Shown piece by piece: positions 51,606 to 63,036 of a stretch of DNA of 64,000 nt. The notes beneath the pieces are model-generated. The model searched no databases and was not told the DNA's origin. It saw only the letters and a list, made by a program, of their open reading frames with translations. Source of the DNA: Furcasterigmium furcatum. Lineage: Eukaryota; Ascomycota; Sordariomycetes; Glomerellales; Plectosphaerellaceae. The stretch is taken from contig BCIA01000001.1 of the NCBI GenBank assembly GCA_001599815.1, positions 6,592,978-6,656,977 of the forward strand. Direction: 5' to 3'. The translations under genes and the position numbers were made by a program. Each line of letters begins with the position of its first letter. The stretch's first letter is position 1.

Positions 51606-53414
51606 CTAATTCCTCAGGAAGGTTTTGAAGACGGGCGAGTCGGTGCAGTCCTCGAAGGGGTAGCCGACCTCGGCGAGGAACTTCTGCAACTCCGGCAGCT
51701 CCTCATCGGGGCACAGGATGCCCGCCAGGATCTTGCCCACGTCGCCGCCGTAGTTGCGGTACTGGAAGAGGCTGATGTTGAACTTGGGGCGCAGCGTGAT
51801 GAGGAACCGCTCGAGGGCGCCCGGCCGCTCGGGGAAGTTGAACATGTAGATGCGCTCGTTGGGGACGCCCGAGCGCCCGCCGACGAGGTAGCGGATGTGA
51901 CTCTTGGCCAGCTCGTCGCCCGAGAGGTCGGTGACGTCCATGCCGCTGGCCTTGATGCGCTCGATGAGCATCTGGAGCTCCTGGGCCCGCTGCGCCGCCG
52001 GCGCGGTCAGGGAGAGGCCGATGAGGACGTTGGCGACCTCGTCCGTCGCATAGCGGTACGAGAACTCCGTCACAAAGTGCGGCATGACCTTGTTGATGAG
52101 CTCCGCGAAAGAGCCGGGCCTTTCGGGGATCTGCACCATGAGAAGGGCCTCCTTGCCCTCGCCGAGGGTGGCGCGCTCGGCGACGAAACGCAGCCGGTCG
52201 AAGTTCATGTTCGCACCAGACGTCACGGCAATGAGAGACCTCTTGAGGTCCTCCGACGGGTTGGCGGCGACGTACTTCTTCAGACCGGCAATGGAGAGCG
52301 CGCCCGCAGGCTCGAGACCGGACCTGGTGTCGTCGTACATGTCCTTGATGGCGGCGCAGACCTCATCGGTGGTGACCTGGATGACATCATCCACGACCTC
52401 CTTGCAGATGCGGAACGTCTCCTCTCCGACGGTCTTGACCGCGGCGCCATCGGCGAAGAGGCCGACCTCCTTCAGGACGATGCGTTCGCCCTTCTCCAGC
52501 GACTGCACAAGCGCATTGGCGTCGTACGTCTCAACGCCAATGATCTTGACGTGAGGCGCCATGCGCTTGACGTAGGCTCCAATGCCGGCAATGAGACCGC
52601 CGCCGCCGACGCAGCAGAAGATGGCCTCCACCTTCTGCATGTTGGTCTGGCTGAACAGCTCCATGCCAATGGTGCCCTGTCCCGCGACGACGTATGGGTC
52701 GTCAAACGGCGGGATATTGATGAGTCCGTCCTGCTTTTCCCGGCGGGCGCACTCCTCCTTGGCCGCATCGAAGTCCTGGCCATGCAGCACGACATGGCCT
52801 CCCAGCCGTGCGACGTTGGTGTGCTTGATGCTCGGCGTGCCCTCGGGCATGATGATGGTGGCGGGGATCTTAAGCTTCCGCGCGGAGTAGGCGACGCCCT
52901 GGGCATGGTTACCAGCGGAGCAGCAGATAACGCCCTTCCAGCTCTTGGCGGGGTCGAGGTGGGCCATCTTGTTGTAGGCGCCCCTCAGCTTGAAGCTGAA
53001 TACGGGCTGCTGGTCCTCGCGCTTGAGGAGGACATTGCATTCGAGTCGATTGCTCAGGTTGACGGCGGGTTGGAGGGCGGTGAGGTTGCAGGCTTCGTAG
53101 ACTCGGGAGGTGGCGCTTGCGATGAGTCGGAGGTACTGAAGGGGGCCAATGTCAGCGATGCCGCGGGAAAATAGAGTCTGTTAGAATGTATGTACGTCTG
53201 GGAAGCCATCCGCGTCCAAGTATTCCTCGGGCACGACAGACTTGATGCGGTTGCGCTTGACCTCTGCGGGCGTCTGAGGGTTGGCGCTGTACTCGGTCAA
53301 GGACATGCCATTGACGACCTTCTCTGGCGTCTGAGGTCTTTTGTCGTCCTTGACGCCATTGGTGGTTCCATTGGTCATCACAGGCACGACCGGAGGTTCT
53401 GTCGGTCCAGACAT
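51606..53414 (-). CDS. ILV1: Threonine deaminase (biosynthetic), isoleucine pathway
   Basis: Two exons, 53414-53196 and 53135-51606; a 60-bp intron lies between GFPD and YLRLI; 582 residues. It is a PLP enzyme converting threonine to 2-oxobutanoate plus ammonia, the first step to isoleucine. PLP lysine is K122 in VFSFKLRGAYNKM; SAGNHAQGVA and the phosphate-binding VGGGGLIAGI are present. The C-terminus has two ACT-like regulatory segments (IPERPGSFAELINKV and FPERPGALERFLITL), so feedback control by isoleucine/valine is expected. The N-terminal 60 residues are Pro/Thr/Asn-rich with no obvious amphipathic basic presequence, odd for a normally mitochondrial enzyme; an upstream exon or alternative start could supply one. 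Confidence 0.95.
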
Positions 53415-54112
53415 GGTGGTTGTGGTGTTGTGTTGGTTGAGTCAGAGAGGAAGAATCATGATAGCTGAACCTGGCTCTGGAAATTTAATCATGGCGGGGC
53501 AGAAATCGGAGCTCGCTCGCCCTGTGTGTCACTGTCAAGGGCGGTGAACGTGCTTTGACTGCACGTTCATTGGTCAAAATGCATCGACCGCTGTCTTTGT
53601 CAGGCGATGTCGGGAACCCCACTGCAGAGTGGCGGATGGATCTAAATTGGACGGGTTCCTGAGGCCCGCCGCTTTTACCTTGAGCCTCCCTGAGCTGATT
53701 GCAGGAAGGCACTCGACCTCAGGAGATCCATCGAGCGTGAGAGCATGCCAGTTGGAAGATGTTAGATAATGCAAGAGCGACAAGTCCGCTAATCCTAAAT
53801 TAACACCACGGTTCATTCCCAGGGTCTTGGGCAGTTCACTCTTGGTGATCGTCCCATTTGAAGGGCGCTGTGGAGCCTGGAGGGGCAGAAAGACGGCGCG
53901 GGATTTGCCGATGCTCCGGGCTGGGCGCATTTTGGAGACGCCGACGGGAGCTCCATTCCATTCTGGGCCATCGAGCCATCATCGATATTTCAATCGCCGA
54001 ACTTCTGCATCGCGTGATTCTCGGTGGCAGCCCTCAACCGACGACAGGCGTCCGAACGACCTGAACACCCCCTCCGATCAAGCCAATCCCGACAGACGAC
54101 ACAGCAGACAAG
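53415..54112. promoter_or_regulatory. Divergent promoter of ILV1 and RCF1
   Basis: 698 bp separating two divergent housekeeping genes. No further gene recognised. Confidence 0.5.
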
Positions 54113-54831
54113 ATGCCCGGCGCCGACGAGTCCCTCTCGGGGCGGCCCATGCCCTCGTCTTTCGACGAGAACCAGTACGCCCACGATTGCTAGATCGACC
54201 CAACGCACTGAGGAACAGCGCACATCCTGACCACAAACAGCGAGTTCTACAATGAAAAGGCCCTGTCCAAGATCTTCAGAAAGCTCAAGGAGGAGCCCCT
54301 GATCCCCCTGGGTACGACTCTTCCCACCCCGGCGTCGTCGGTGGCCAGTCGCTAACCATCAGGTGACACGCAGGCGCGGCTCTCACGGTATTCGCATTCA
54401 CCTCCGCATACCGTGCGGTCCGCCGCGGCGACTCTGCCACGGCCAACAAGATGTTCCGCTACCGTGTCGCGGCGCAGGGCTTCACCGTCCTCGCCATGGT
54501 CGCCGGCAGCATGTACTACAACAAGGACCGAGAGGCCAGCAAGGAGCTGAGGAAGCTCAAGGAGGACAGGGACCAGGAGGAGAAGCGCCAGAAGTGGATC
54601 CGCGAGCTCGAGGCACGAGACGAAGAGGAGAAGGCCATGAAGGCCATGATCCACGACAGGAGGGCAAAGGCCGAGGCGGCCAAGGCTGCCGCCGCTGGCG
54701 AGGCAGAGCAGCCCAAGAAGGAGGGCGGCGGTGTCATCGGGGCATTGGGCCTGGCCGGCTGGGGGAAGAAGAGCGGCGAGACGCCGGCCGAGAAGACGAC
54801 GCCGGCCAAGCCTGAAGAGCCTTCCAAGTAG
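54113..54831 (+). CDS. RCF1: Respiratory supercomplex factor 1 (HIG1 domain)
   Basis: Three exons, 54113-54174, 54241-54311, 54374-54831; introns 66 and 62 bp; 196 residues. The HIG1 domain is clear: ALSKIFRKLKEEPLIPLG, then helix 1 (AALTVFAFTSAYRAV) and helix 2 (RVAAQGFTVLAMVAGSMYY) around a short loop. A long charged coiled-coil tail follows (REASKELRKLKEDRDQEEKR) and a Lys/Ala/Pro-rich end. Rcf1 sits in the inner mitochondrial membrane and stabilises complex III-IV supercomplexes and cytochrome oxidase assembly. The start is the only ATG in a suitable context before the first junction. Confidence 0.93.
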
Positions 54832-55509
54832 AGCTGCCGCGGCAGTCCTCTCCGGAATTGGGCGTGCTGGGGATTTGGCAGCCCAGTTGTACACTACACT
54901 GACCACCAAGGCCTGGCCATGGTTGATCAGAAAAAGATCGGCGTTCAGGGGGATTTAAGGATGCGTCGTCACGAACGTCGGCGCCTCCCGTGTATACACA
55001 ACACCACACTACTGCTCACACTGGACATACGATTTTGTCACGCGTCCTGGTCACACTGTTTCTGTGCTCTTTGAGCGTAGTCATCGATTGCCCCGGCCTG
55101 TTGCCACTCCAAGAACTCGGCCAAATATCTGCCCAGATGCCGTGCCCCTGATCTGATAATTCGTCGTTACTAATAGGCACCTGAGCACTGGCTTCTTCTC
55201 GTGTTATAGGGGATGAATTAGTGGGGCTGACGTCGCGATGAGCTGAGGACAGGCGCGGGCCCCACTATGACGACCGAGTACCACCTGTCAAAGCTGCAGG
55301 TCCAGGCCAGCTCCAGGCTGCCAATTCCATCGCCTCACACCCTGACCCGACATCGACTTTCATGACCTGTCAACCGTGTCTCACCCAACAGGGAGCCTGG
55401 ATCGTCTCATCCCACACACGTGCTTCAAGATAAAACACCAGCATGGCCGTCGCTCATGCTTCAAATCACCTCACCATCTGAGCAGAACAGACACCATTAA
55501 GACACCAAG
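54832..55509. other. Intergenic, RCF1 3' flank and RTC5 promoter
   Basis: 678 bp with no recognised gene. Confidence 0.55.
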
Positions 55510-57401
55510 ATGGGACAATCATTATCCGGCGAGAACAGCCGGCACCTGTCCCGCGAGGAGCTCACCCATGAGCTGGTAAGCATCGGAATCCGTGGCTGAA
55601 GCGCCAGATGAGGGGACGCAGTCGCTCACTCGGATCACAGGCTCGACGGTTCGCCCAGAAAAGCTTCTCCTCACTGGAGATCTACTCCTTCAAGGATGTG
55701 TTCAACAGCCTGGCGGATCAGCAGGGCGACATCCGCTACCTCAAGGAGGACACCATCGCCCGCTTCCTTGAGATCCCGGACGTCATCCACGTCTCGCCCA
55801 TCCTCTTCCAGATGGTCTCCTTCATCGGCGCCTTCCCCTTCCTCAGCGATGCACCCGCCGTCCTCAGCCTGAACCAGATGGTCATGGTCGTCACAATCAT
55901 GACCGCCCGCTACAAACGCGTCCTCGCCCGCGGCGCCACCGATCGCACGAAGCTCTTCTTCAAGAGCATGGCTGTCCACGACCGAAAGGTGTCGGAGCCG
56001 GTCGACGGAGATCCCGCAGGGGCCGCTCCTGAGAAACCCGACGAGCCGCCGTCATCGCGAAGCCATGCACCCGGCTTCGCCATCGATGAGCCCGGAGATG
56101 AAGCCGAGGACGAGGACGACGATGACCTGGAGATCGCGGCATTTGAGCTCCTCGATATAAACGACGCCGTCAAGCAGGGCGACAGATCCACCGTCCAAGG
56201 CGCCATGATCCCGCCCGACAACTTCAAGAGATTGCTAATGCTGCTCATCCTCATCGCACCGCTCGATGCCCAGGAACATCTGTCCGCCCACGCCGAACGA
56301 GTCCAGGGTGACGAGCTGGCCAGCCTCCGCGCAACCGCAGACAACATCCTTGCTTCCTTCGTCAACGCCGAGAAGGCGCCCGGCATCAAGTACGGCCACT
56401 TCAACCGCATCATCCCGGTCAACTTCCCCCACCTCTTCACCGGGCTCAACGCCCTGTTCGAGCATTTCCTCTTTTCCAAGAATCTAGACTTCTCGAAGCA
56501 CAAGGATGAGATCCAAGAAATCACAAAACCCCTGCCTGCGCCCCCGGTCGTGCCGCTGCTCCAGGACAAGGGCGAGATCCTCAACCTCAACGTCCTCTCA
56601 CAGCTGTCGTTCTTCATCCCGGGGTCAGAGCTTTTCCACAGGCTGCGCCTGCTGTATTCGGGCAACCAAGACGGCTTCTCCATGGGCAGCTTCGAGAGCA
56701 AGGTCTTCAACTGGAGAGCGCCCACAATCCTCCTGGTCCGCGGATCCCGCATCGACGACGCGCCGCACGGCGGACAAGAGGCGTCTTTCGCGGCATCCAT
56801 CCCGCCCAGGCGCTTCCCCCCCGGGAGCAAAGGTGCCCGCTTCACATACGGCATCTACCTCCGCCAGCCGTGGAAGCACACCTCGAAGGAGTGCTTCGGC
56901 GACACGGACACCGTCCTGTTCCAGCTCGAGCCGGTCCACGACGTCTTCCTCCCGTCCCAGTTCAACAAAGACTACATCGCCTTCACAAAGCCGCCCACAA
57001 ACCGCCCCCTGCTGTCCGCCGGCTGCCCGCACCCGCGCCCCTCCCAGGCCCACCGCCGCGAGACCATGTTGTCCCTGGGCTCCGTGGGCCTGCTCCTCGA
57101 CGGGTCCTTCGAGTACGGCGTCTTCAACCACGACTACACCGCCCAGGGCGGGGCGTTCCACCCGAGCGTCATCCGCAAGTTCGACTTCCAGGACCGCTTC
57201 GAGATCGAGAGCCTCGAGGTCTGGGGCTGCGGCGGCGACGAGGAGGCGCGGCACCAGTCGGAGCAGTGGGCCTGGGAGGCGCGAGAGGCCGAGGCGCGGC
57301 GGAGGATCAACCTCGGGACGGGGGACATACAGGCCGACCGGGCGCTGCTGGAGATGGCGGGCCTCATCGGGCAGAACCGCAGCGGCGGCTCCATGTCGTG
57401 A
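55510..57401 (+). CDS. RTC5: TLDc-domain protein, Rtc5/MEAK7-like
   Basis: Two exons, 55510-55575 and 55641-57401, intron 65 bp; 608 residues. The N-terminus MGQSLSGEN has a Gly2/Ser6 N-myristoylation pattern, as in yeast Rtc5, which targets the vacuole and regulates V-ATPase assembly. The middle is helical with an acidic low-complexity insert (about residues 175-200). The C-terminal TLDc domain includes LLYSGNQDGFSMGSFESKVFNW, TILLVRG, FTYGIYLRQPWK, CFGDTDTVLFQL, LSLGSVGLLLDGSFEYGVF and a final LEVWGCGG. The exon 1 junction falls between ELTHEL and ARRFAQKSF. It is membrane-associated by inference from the myristoylation site. Confidence 0.92.
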
Positions 57402-57695
57402 TCTGCTGCGCGAGAGCTTTCTTACATATATATCTATTTAATTACATCGGGGGCGCAGCGGCGTTCACGTTTACACAAAAATGGCAGCACCATCACCAGC
57501 GACACGGCTTCGCAGCAACGACAGGTATATATTAAGCGGCCACCCTATATGAGCCAGGTGTGCCAACCAAGCCGCCGAGAAAAGACACTATTAAAAACGA
57601 AAGACATTCCCGTACCGCAGGCGAGATGCGCGAGTCCGGACTGACCCCCCTCCCCGCGCGCGAATCCCGCCTCGGGAAACCCCCCTATCCATCAC

Positions 57696-59452
57696 CTACT
57701 GACGCCTCTCGACATCATACGCGAACAGCGCCTGGGCGAAGTAGTTGCGCACGCCGCCAGCGGACTCGACGTCCCAGAGGACGTTGGCCTTGTACTTTGG
57801 CTCCTGCAGGACCCTGGCCAGCTGCTCGCCCGTGCCCAGGTACGCCTTCTCGAGGTTCTTGATCACGTTGTAGACGCGCTTCTGGGCGTAGGGCTCCTGC
57901 TTGGCCAGCTTGGACCGGCTGGAGAGCAGGCACATGAGCTTCTTGAAGGGCTCCCCGTCGTCCCCGGTCGGGGTCTTAATACCGGCGAACTGTGCTATTG
58001 TCAGCTTTTGTTCTTCTAGTCAGGGGAAGGGGGGCATCGTGTTCTCGGCCCGGCTCATCCCGCCTCCCGTATCAGCAGTTCCAGCACGCTTCCGGCACTC
58101 GAGTGGGGCGTAGGGCGGTGACCAAGCAGGGCGGCAGCGACGGAGAGAGGCGGGCGGAGACCGGGGCCGGGCTTCGGCGGAGGGCGTCGGTCTCGACTTA
58201 CGCTGTAGTAGCATCCCACCAGATCCCTCTCCTGCTTCTTGGTGAAGCCGCTGGTGTGCTTGAGGTCGTTGCCCAGCTTGGTCAGCACCCACTCGATCTG
58301 GCGCATGCCGTTGAGGACGTGCTGCCACGGGCCCTGGTTGTGGTTGAGCCAGGGCACGTTCTCGTACTGGAACTGCTCGACGGAGCGCTGGAGCTCGTGG
58401 GCCTTGAACGCGAGACCGCGGAAGTACTGACAGATGTGCTTGTCGGTGAGGCCCTGGTGGAAGTCGGGGCCTGCCTCGGCGGCGGTCTTGACGACCTCGG
58501 CGTCGCGGGCCGCGACGACCTTCTTGTCCTTGTGGTGGTGATGGTGGTGGAAGGGGCGGTGGTGGTGATGGTGGAAGTTGTCGTGGTGGTGGTGGCCGTG
58601 GTGATGGTGGTCATGGTCGTGGAGGATCTCCTCGCGGTAGTATTCGACGTCGTCGTGGCTGTCATGGTGACGGTGCGAACGGTGCTCGTCCCTGGGGCCA
58701 TTGCATTAGGACATCTCACATGGGGGGTCTGGTCTATGATCCATTGCTTACTTGAAGTCGTGGATACGGTTCCTGAAGTGGTTCTCCTGCTTGTCATGCA
58801 AGAAGGGGGGCTTGCTGCCACCGTGAGCGAGCTTCATGTCCCGGCCCTCAACAGGGAGGTCGACGGGCAGGTCGACGGGGAGGGAGCGCTTGTCGACCTT
58901 CTTGTGGTGGTGGTGGATGTGATCGCGGCTGTCGTTGAAGCGGTTGTAGTGACTAGACACTGTCAGAACTATATCACCACACTTATACATTGTCAGTTTA
59001 CTCACTCAAAGTGATCATGGTCGAAGTGGTGACGATGAGAATCATGGTGGTGGTGGTCGTTGTGCTCGATCCAGTAGTGCTCCTCGAAGCTGCAATCACA
59101 TTAGTACATTGTCTTCTCCCATTCTGACAAGAGCGAGCACATACCCCTCATCCTCGTGCGAGTGGTGACGGTGGTGGTCATCGTGGTAACGATCGTGGTG
59201 ATCCTCCTTGTAGAAGCGCTTGCCGCACTCCCGTCCAACGCAGCCCCTCAGGCCCTCGCCGCCGCCATGGGCCTCACGCTTGGCCAGGCCGACGTACTCG
59301 AGCTCGGGGACGACGTTCTGCCAGTCGGCCTTGGAGTCGGCGGGGTTGGCGCTCAGGAAGAGGTCGCTCAGGGCGGGCTTCTCGATGGCCTCCGCGGGGA
59401 TGGCGGCGGCGTAGGCCGTGGCCGCCGAGAGAATGACGGAAGAGTACTTCAT
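57696..59452 (-). CDS. Secreted, extremely histidine-rich protein
   Basis: Five exons: 59452-59145, 59089-59006, 58952-58752, 58691-58202, 57989-57696; introns 55, 53, 60 and 212 bp; 458 residues, all in phase. A signal peptide (MKYSSVILSAATAYAAAIPA) precedes a GKRFYKED site. Dense His tracts occupy about residues 85-135 and 195-245 (runs of four to six His mixed with Asp, Phe, Arg; for example HHHHHRPFHHHHHHK), encoded by impure CAC/CAT repeats. A VDLPVDLPVE mini-repeat lies between. The C-terminal 200 residues form a helical, apparently folded domain (LTDKHICQYFRGLAFKAHEL, WLNHNQGPWQHVLNGMRQIEW, CLLSSRSKLAKQEPYAQKRVY). No family recognised; the tracts suggest Zn/Cu/Ni binding outside the cell. 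The last intron is longer than the rest and its boundaries are less sure. Confidence 0.72.
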
Positions 59453-60622
59453 CTTGACGGATGAAGCGGGTGACGATTGGGAAACGAGTGTGAGCGTAGC
59501 CAGCTTGAGTTGGACGCAAGATGGGATGGCGGAGGAATGGCCAAGGGACACGGGGCCGAAGTGAACCTTTTAAGCCTCGTCCGTCGTGTCTTGCGAGGGT
59601 GATCCTTCACCGATGCATCGCGTAACGCGTGCCATGGCTGGCCACGCCCTGGCTGCTGACGGCCAGATCCTTTGGCCCGATTCTGTATTGTTTCAGGAGA
59701 TCCTCGCATCGTCGAGGACCTCAGCCCGGTGGATGTCGACATCATCTTGGTGGCGACCAAACATCACGTCGGATTACTCGTCTGGCGGCCGGACATATTC
59801 CCTCAGTGGAGGTGGCAAAGCCGGGGTCTGCTGGCCAGAAGGTCCAGGCAATAAATGAGGCGCGAGTGTAGCCGTCATCGTGGGATATTGTGCCAGAAAG
59901 CCGTCTGTGAATGGTGTTGAACAGAAAGCCACAGATGGTGCAAGCCACATTCAGGGGTAAAGGAAACTCAACCACGAGCCAATGAGAGAATCAGCGACCA
60001 CAGCTCTGAGAGCATATGTGAGTCTGGATCGTTCCCTCGTCTGGACTCAGCCTCGCCGAAAACATGTGAAGGCGTAGAATGGTTATCGAAAGCCCGACGG
60101 TAACTTTCAGAATGAAAACCCAAAGATTGCGAGGACTGCGGCTGGCTTGCAGATGCGAGAGTGGCATGGCCGCCCCCTATCTTGGGGGCCGACCGCCCGG
60201 GTCCGTGGCCCCGTCTGGGCTGTGCGGAGGTCCCTATCGTGTGCCGACATGATCAAAGAGAACGTGGAGGAGCGTACGTAAAGCTTGACCTCTCTCCACG
60301 AAGCTGTCAGCCGAGCTTAGTTTGGATCATCCAATCGTCACGAGAAACACCAATAAGCCCTGGATCGCGGACCGTACGCAGGTGGGTAAATCGTCTTTTC
60401 CAGTGCGAATCGAACTCAAGATGGGCCAGTCCCCATGTGGCTCCCCATGCACGCCCCCGGATATCGCTGAACACCTGATCCTATCTCCGTTTCCCATACC
60501 GATGCTTTCTCAGCCCAGAAGAAAAGAGAAAAAGCCGAAAGCTATAAGAATACACAATGCTAAGCATAAAAAAACCACAAATGAACAACACTGGCGAGGG
60601 GAGGAGGCGTTGGCTGACATGC
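59453..60622. other. Intergenic, 1.2 kb, no gene recognised
   Basis: Promoter of the His-rich gene and 3' flank of the Swc3-like gene. Nothing else recognised. Confidence 0.55.
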
Positions 60623-63036
60623 TCAAGCCGCCTCCTCATCTTTCGCCACCAAGCCCGCGATGATCGTGTCGTAGTCGGCGAAGTCGGCCTCATCCAGGCC
60701 GAGAAGCGAGCACGCGTTCCCGTAGGCCCCGTCAAGACTGCTCAACTCGAAGCCCCCCCTCGGCACCCGGCGGCTGCGCACAAAGTCGTCGTAATGTTCC
60801 CTCTGCTGGAACTTGTTCACAAAAGCAGACACATTCGGGCCCCATAGGACCGGTGGCCTGGTAGGTCCTGCAGACTCCGCAGGCACGGGTGGCAGTGCCA
60901 GGTCTGCCGTGGCGGATCCATTCGCACGTGTCGAGTCGCGGGCTGTGCCCTCCTTGTCCTGGGCGGCAGGGTCGCCGCGCGGTAGCCGCATGGCAAGAAC
61001 AACATACTCGGCACGTGTCATGTTGTCCATGACATCGTCCATGTAGCGCCTGACCTCGTCCTGCGGCGCAACGACGCGATGGAGATGGTCCAGATGGCGT
61101 CCCGTGGAAAAGAGCCTAATCGTAACCGGCTGGTAGTAGTCTAGCTTCGCGTCGCCGCCGTACTCGAGATGACTGCCTTTCCTGACGATGAGGAAGCTGG
61201 CGTAGGCCTGGTGGCCGCCTTGAAGATACTCGAGAACGCTGAACTTGGGGAAGAGATACCGGTCTCCGTTCCCGCCAGCAAACTCCAGTACGATGGCCGA
61301 GATCTCAGGCTTCGCGACTGGCGGCGGTCCCTTGGAGCGGAGTGCCTGCTGCGGTGGGTTGTGTGGCATCGGGTGGGCTGCCACCGGAGACGCGACCTGG
61401 TTTGCCATGTGTCCGTTCGGCGCGCCGTTCACGGACGCCGCGGCGGACTGGGGCTGCTGTGGAGGTTTCGGAGAAAATGGTGGCGGCGTAGTAAGTACGC
61501 TTTTGTGCAGCTTATCCAATATGGCTTTGAGGTCTGTGGCGTCGTTGAAGCCTGGCTTATTTTCGGCAATCCTGCGGATGATGCCGCGGGTATTGACATC
61601 GTCAAGGGCAGCTTTCACCAAAGCAACGACCAGCATGTCGCTCCCGGCTGGCGGGAGCAGGTTGCTGGACTTTTGTTGCGGATTTGTCGTCAGGACGATG
61701 TCGAGAATGGCGCGGACTTCGTCGGCGAAGTACTTGACGGTCTTGCCGTCCACGATCAGCCGGTCCGCCGAAGGACCCTGCTGGCCTCCCTTGCGCTTAT
61801 ATTCGACAGTGATTTGGTCGATGATCCGTTGGAACCTCGTCAGCTCATCCTGCCGAGCCTCGCCATTTGCCACTCGCTTCATAAGATCACGAAGCTGCGG
61901 GTCTTCCGAGGCCTTCTCTGCCAGTGTCATGATGATGGGATCAGGGCCATTGGCCTTCGGTGCGGCGGCGCCCGCAACAGGTTTCGCAGCGCCCATGGCC
62001 GGTGTGTTCGAGGTACTAGAAGGCCTCGAGCTCGGGCCCGGGGTCCCAGCTCCCGCCTGGGCATGCCCCATGGGTGCATTCGGGGCCTGGGTTGGCGTGG
62101 TCGGCACGGGCGCATGAATCGACCCCGTGGCCACTGGAGACGCGCCGATGGGCCGGGACGCCGGCGAGGCAGCGGCGCCAGGGGATGGAGAGGCGACATG
62201 TGCCGGTGCCGGGGCCAAGATCGGGCCGTTGCCTTGGGCAGCGGGTGTGATTCTGGGCGACTCGTTGGCAGCGGATGATTGTGGTCTGGATTGGGGCTGA
62301 TGTGTCACAACACCCGGAGCCTGGGCGGGACTGTGAGGAGGCGGTGTCGGATTCGCGTCTGCGGCGGCGGCCGGTGTGGTAGGCACGGGAGTCGTGGCAT
62401 CGACCTTCGGGGTCGGGGGAGGAGGCATAGCTCCATGGGGAGGCCCAAACTGCATGATGGGCCGGAAGGTCGCTTGTGTTGTTGGGGCGATGATCGGGGG
62501 TGGCTTCGGGTCTTTAACCGCGTACATTGTCGCTTCAAACATGTGCGGCTCGATGGTGATGGTGACGGGGCCCAGCCTAGACATGGTCTCCTTAGGGGGG
62601 TTGTTTGGCTCCTCGTTGACGACGCCCTTTCGCTTGGTAGGCTTTGTCCAGTATTTCTCGAAGATGCCCTCGGCGATCCATCTTTGCCGCGATCTCTGGA
62701 GTGACTCCGACAGTACACCGCTGGATTGGCAGTCAAGTTAGTGCTGGGGAGGGCAGACAGACAGGCGTGTGCGTGAATGTGGCCGTACCTTTCTTGTATG
62801 TTCTGGTAGTCCCGTAGCGGGAGGTCGTCGGGCTGCAGATCCTCGACGGTCGGTAGAGGCATACCGGACTGTATAGATCTGGGGAGCTGAGCAGGGGCGT
62901 CCGGCGGCGGTTGCGGTGTGGGCGTCGCCGCGGAGACGGGGGTGACAGAGCGTTCTGGCGGTGTTGCGGTTCGCTTCTTCGCGATGTGCTCGACGCGCGC
63001 GGCAGCTCGCGCGGGCAGTTTCCTCTTTCGTTCCAT
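60623..63036 (-). CDS. SWR1 chromatin-remodelling complex subunit, Swc3-like
   Basis: Two exons, 63036-62789 and 62720-60623, with a 68-bp intron between NIQES and GVLSES; 781 residues. The N-terminal block, with basic KRKLPARAAARVEHIAKKR then DLPLRDYQNIQ and SEGIFEKYWTKPTKRKG-like sequence, matches the fungal Swc3 N-terminal domain as I recall it. The middle 200 residues are Pro/Ala/Thr low complexity, followed by helical repeats (DELTRFQRIIDQITVEYKRK) and a folded C-terminal part (RYLFPKFSVLEYLQ, FLIVRKGSHL). Swc3 belongs to SWR1-C, which deposits H2A.Z. The nuclear role is inferred from family; the assignment is fair rather than certain because the family is poorly conserved. Confidence 0.62.

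Noticed and set aside
51522..53174. Open frame of 550 codons on the + strand
   Set aside because: It lies entirely antisense to the ILV1 exon, whose protein is fully conserved. The composition (Glu/Asp/Leu/Val/Gly/Arg-rich) is that expected of the complement of GC-biased codons.
56506..57441. Ser/Arg/Thr-rich open frame of 311 codons
   Set aside because: Alternative-frame reading of the RTC5 TLDc exon.
57992..59014. Val-rich open frame of 340 codons on the + strand
   Set aside because: Antisense of the His-codon tracts (GTG/ATG complement of CAC/CAT), not a real membrane protein.
61169..62278. Open frame of 369 codons on the + strand
   Set aside because: Antisense of the Swc3-like gene, with no family features.
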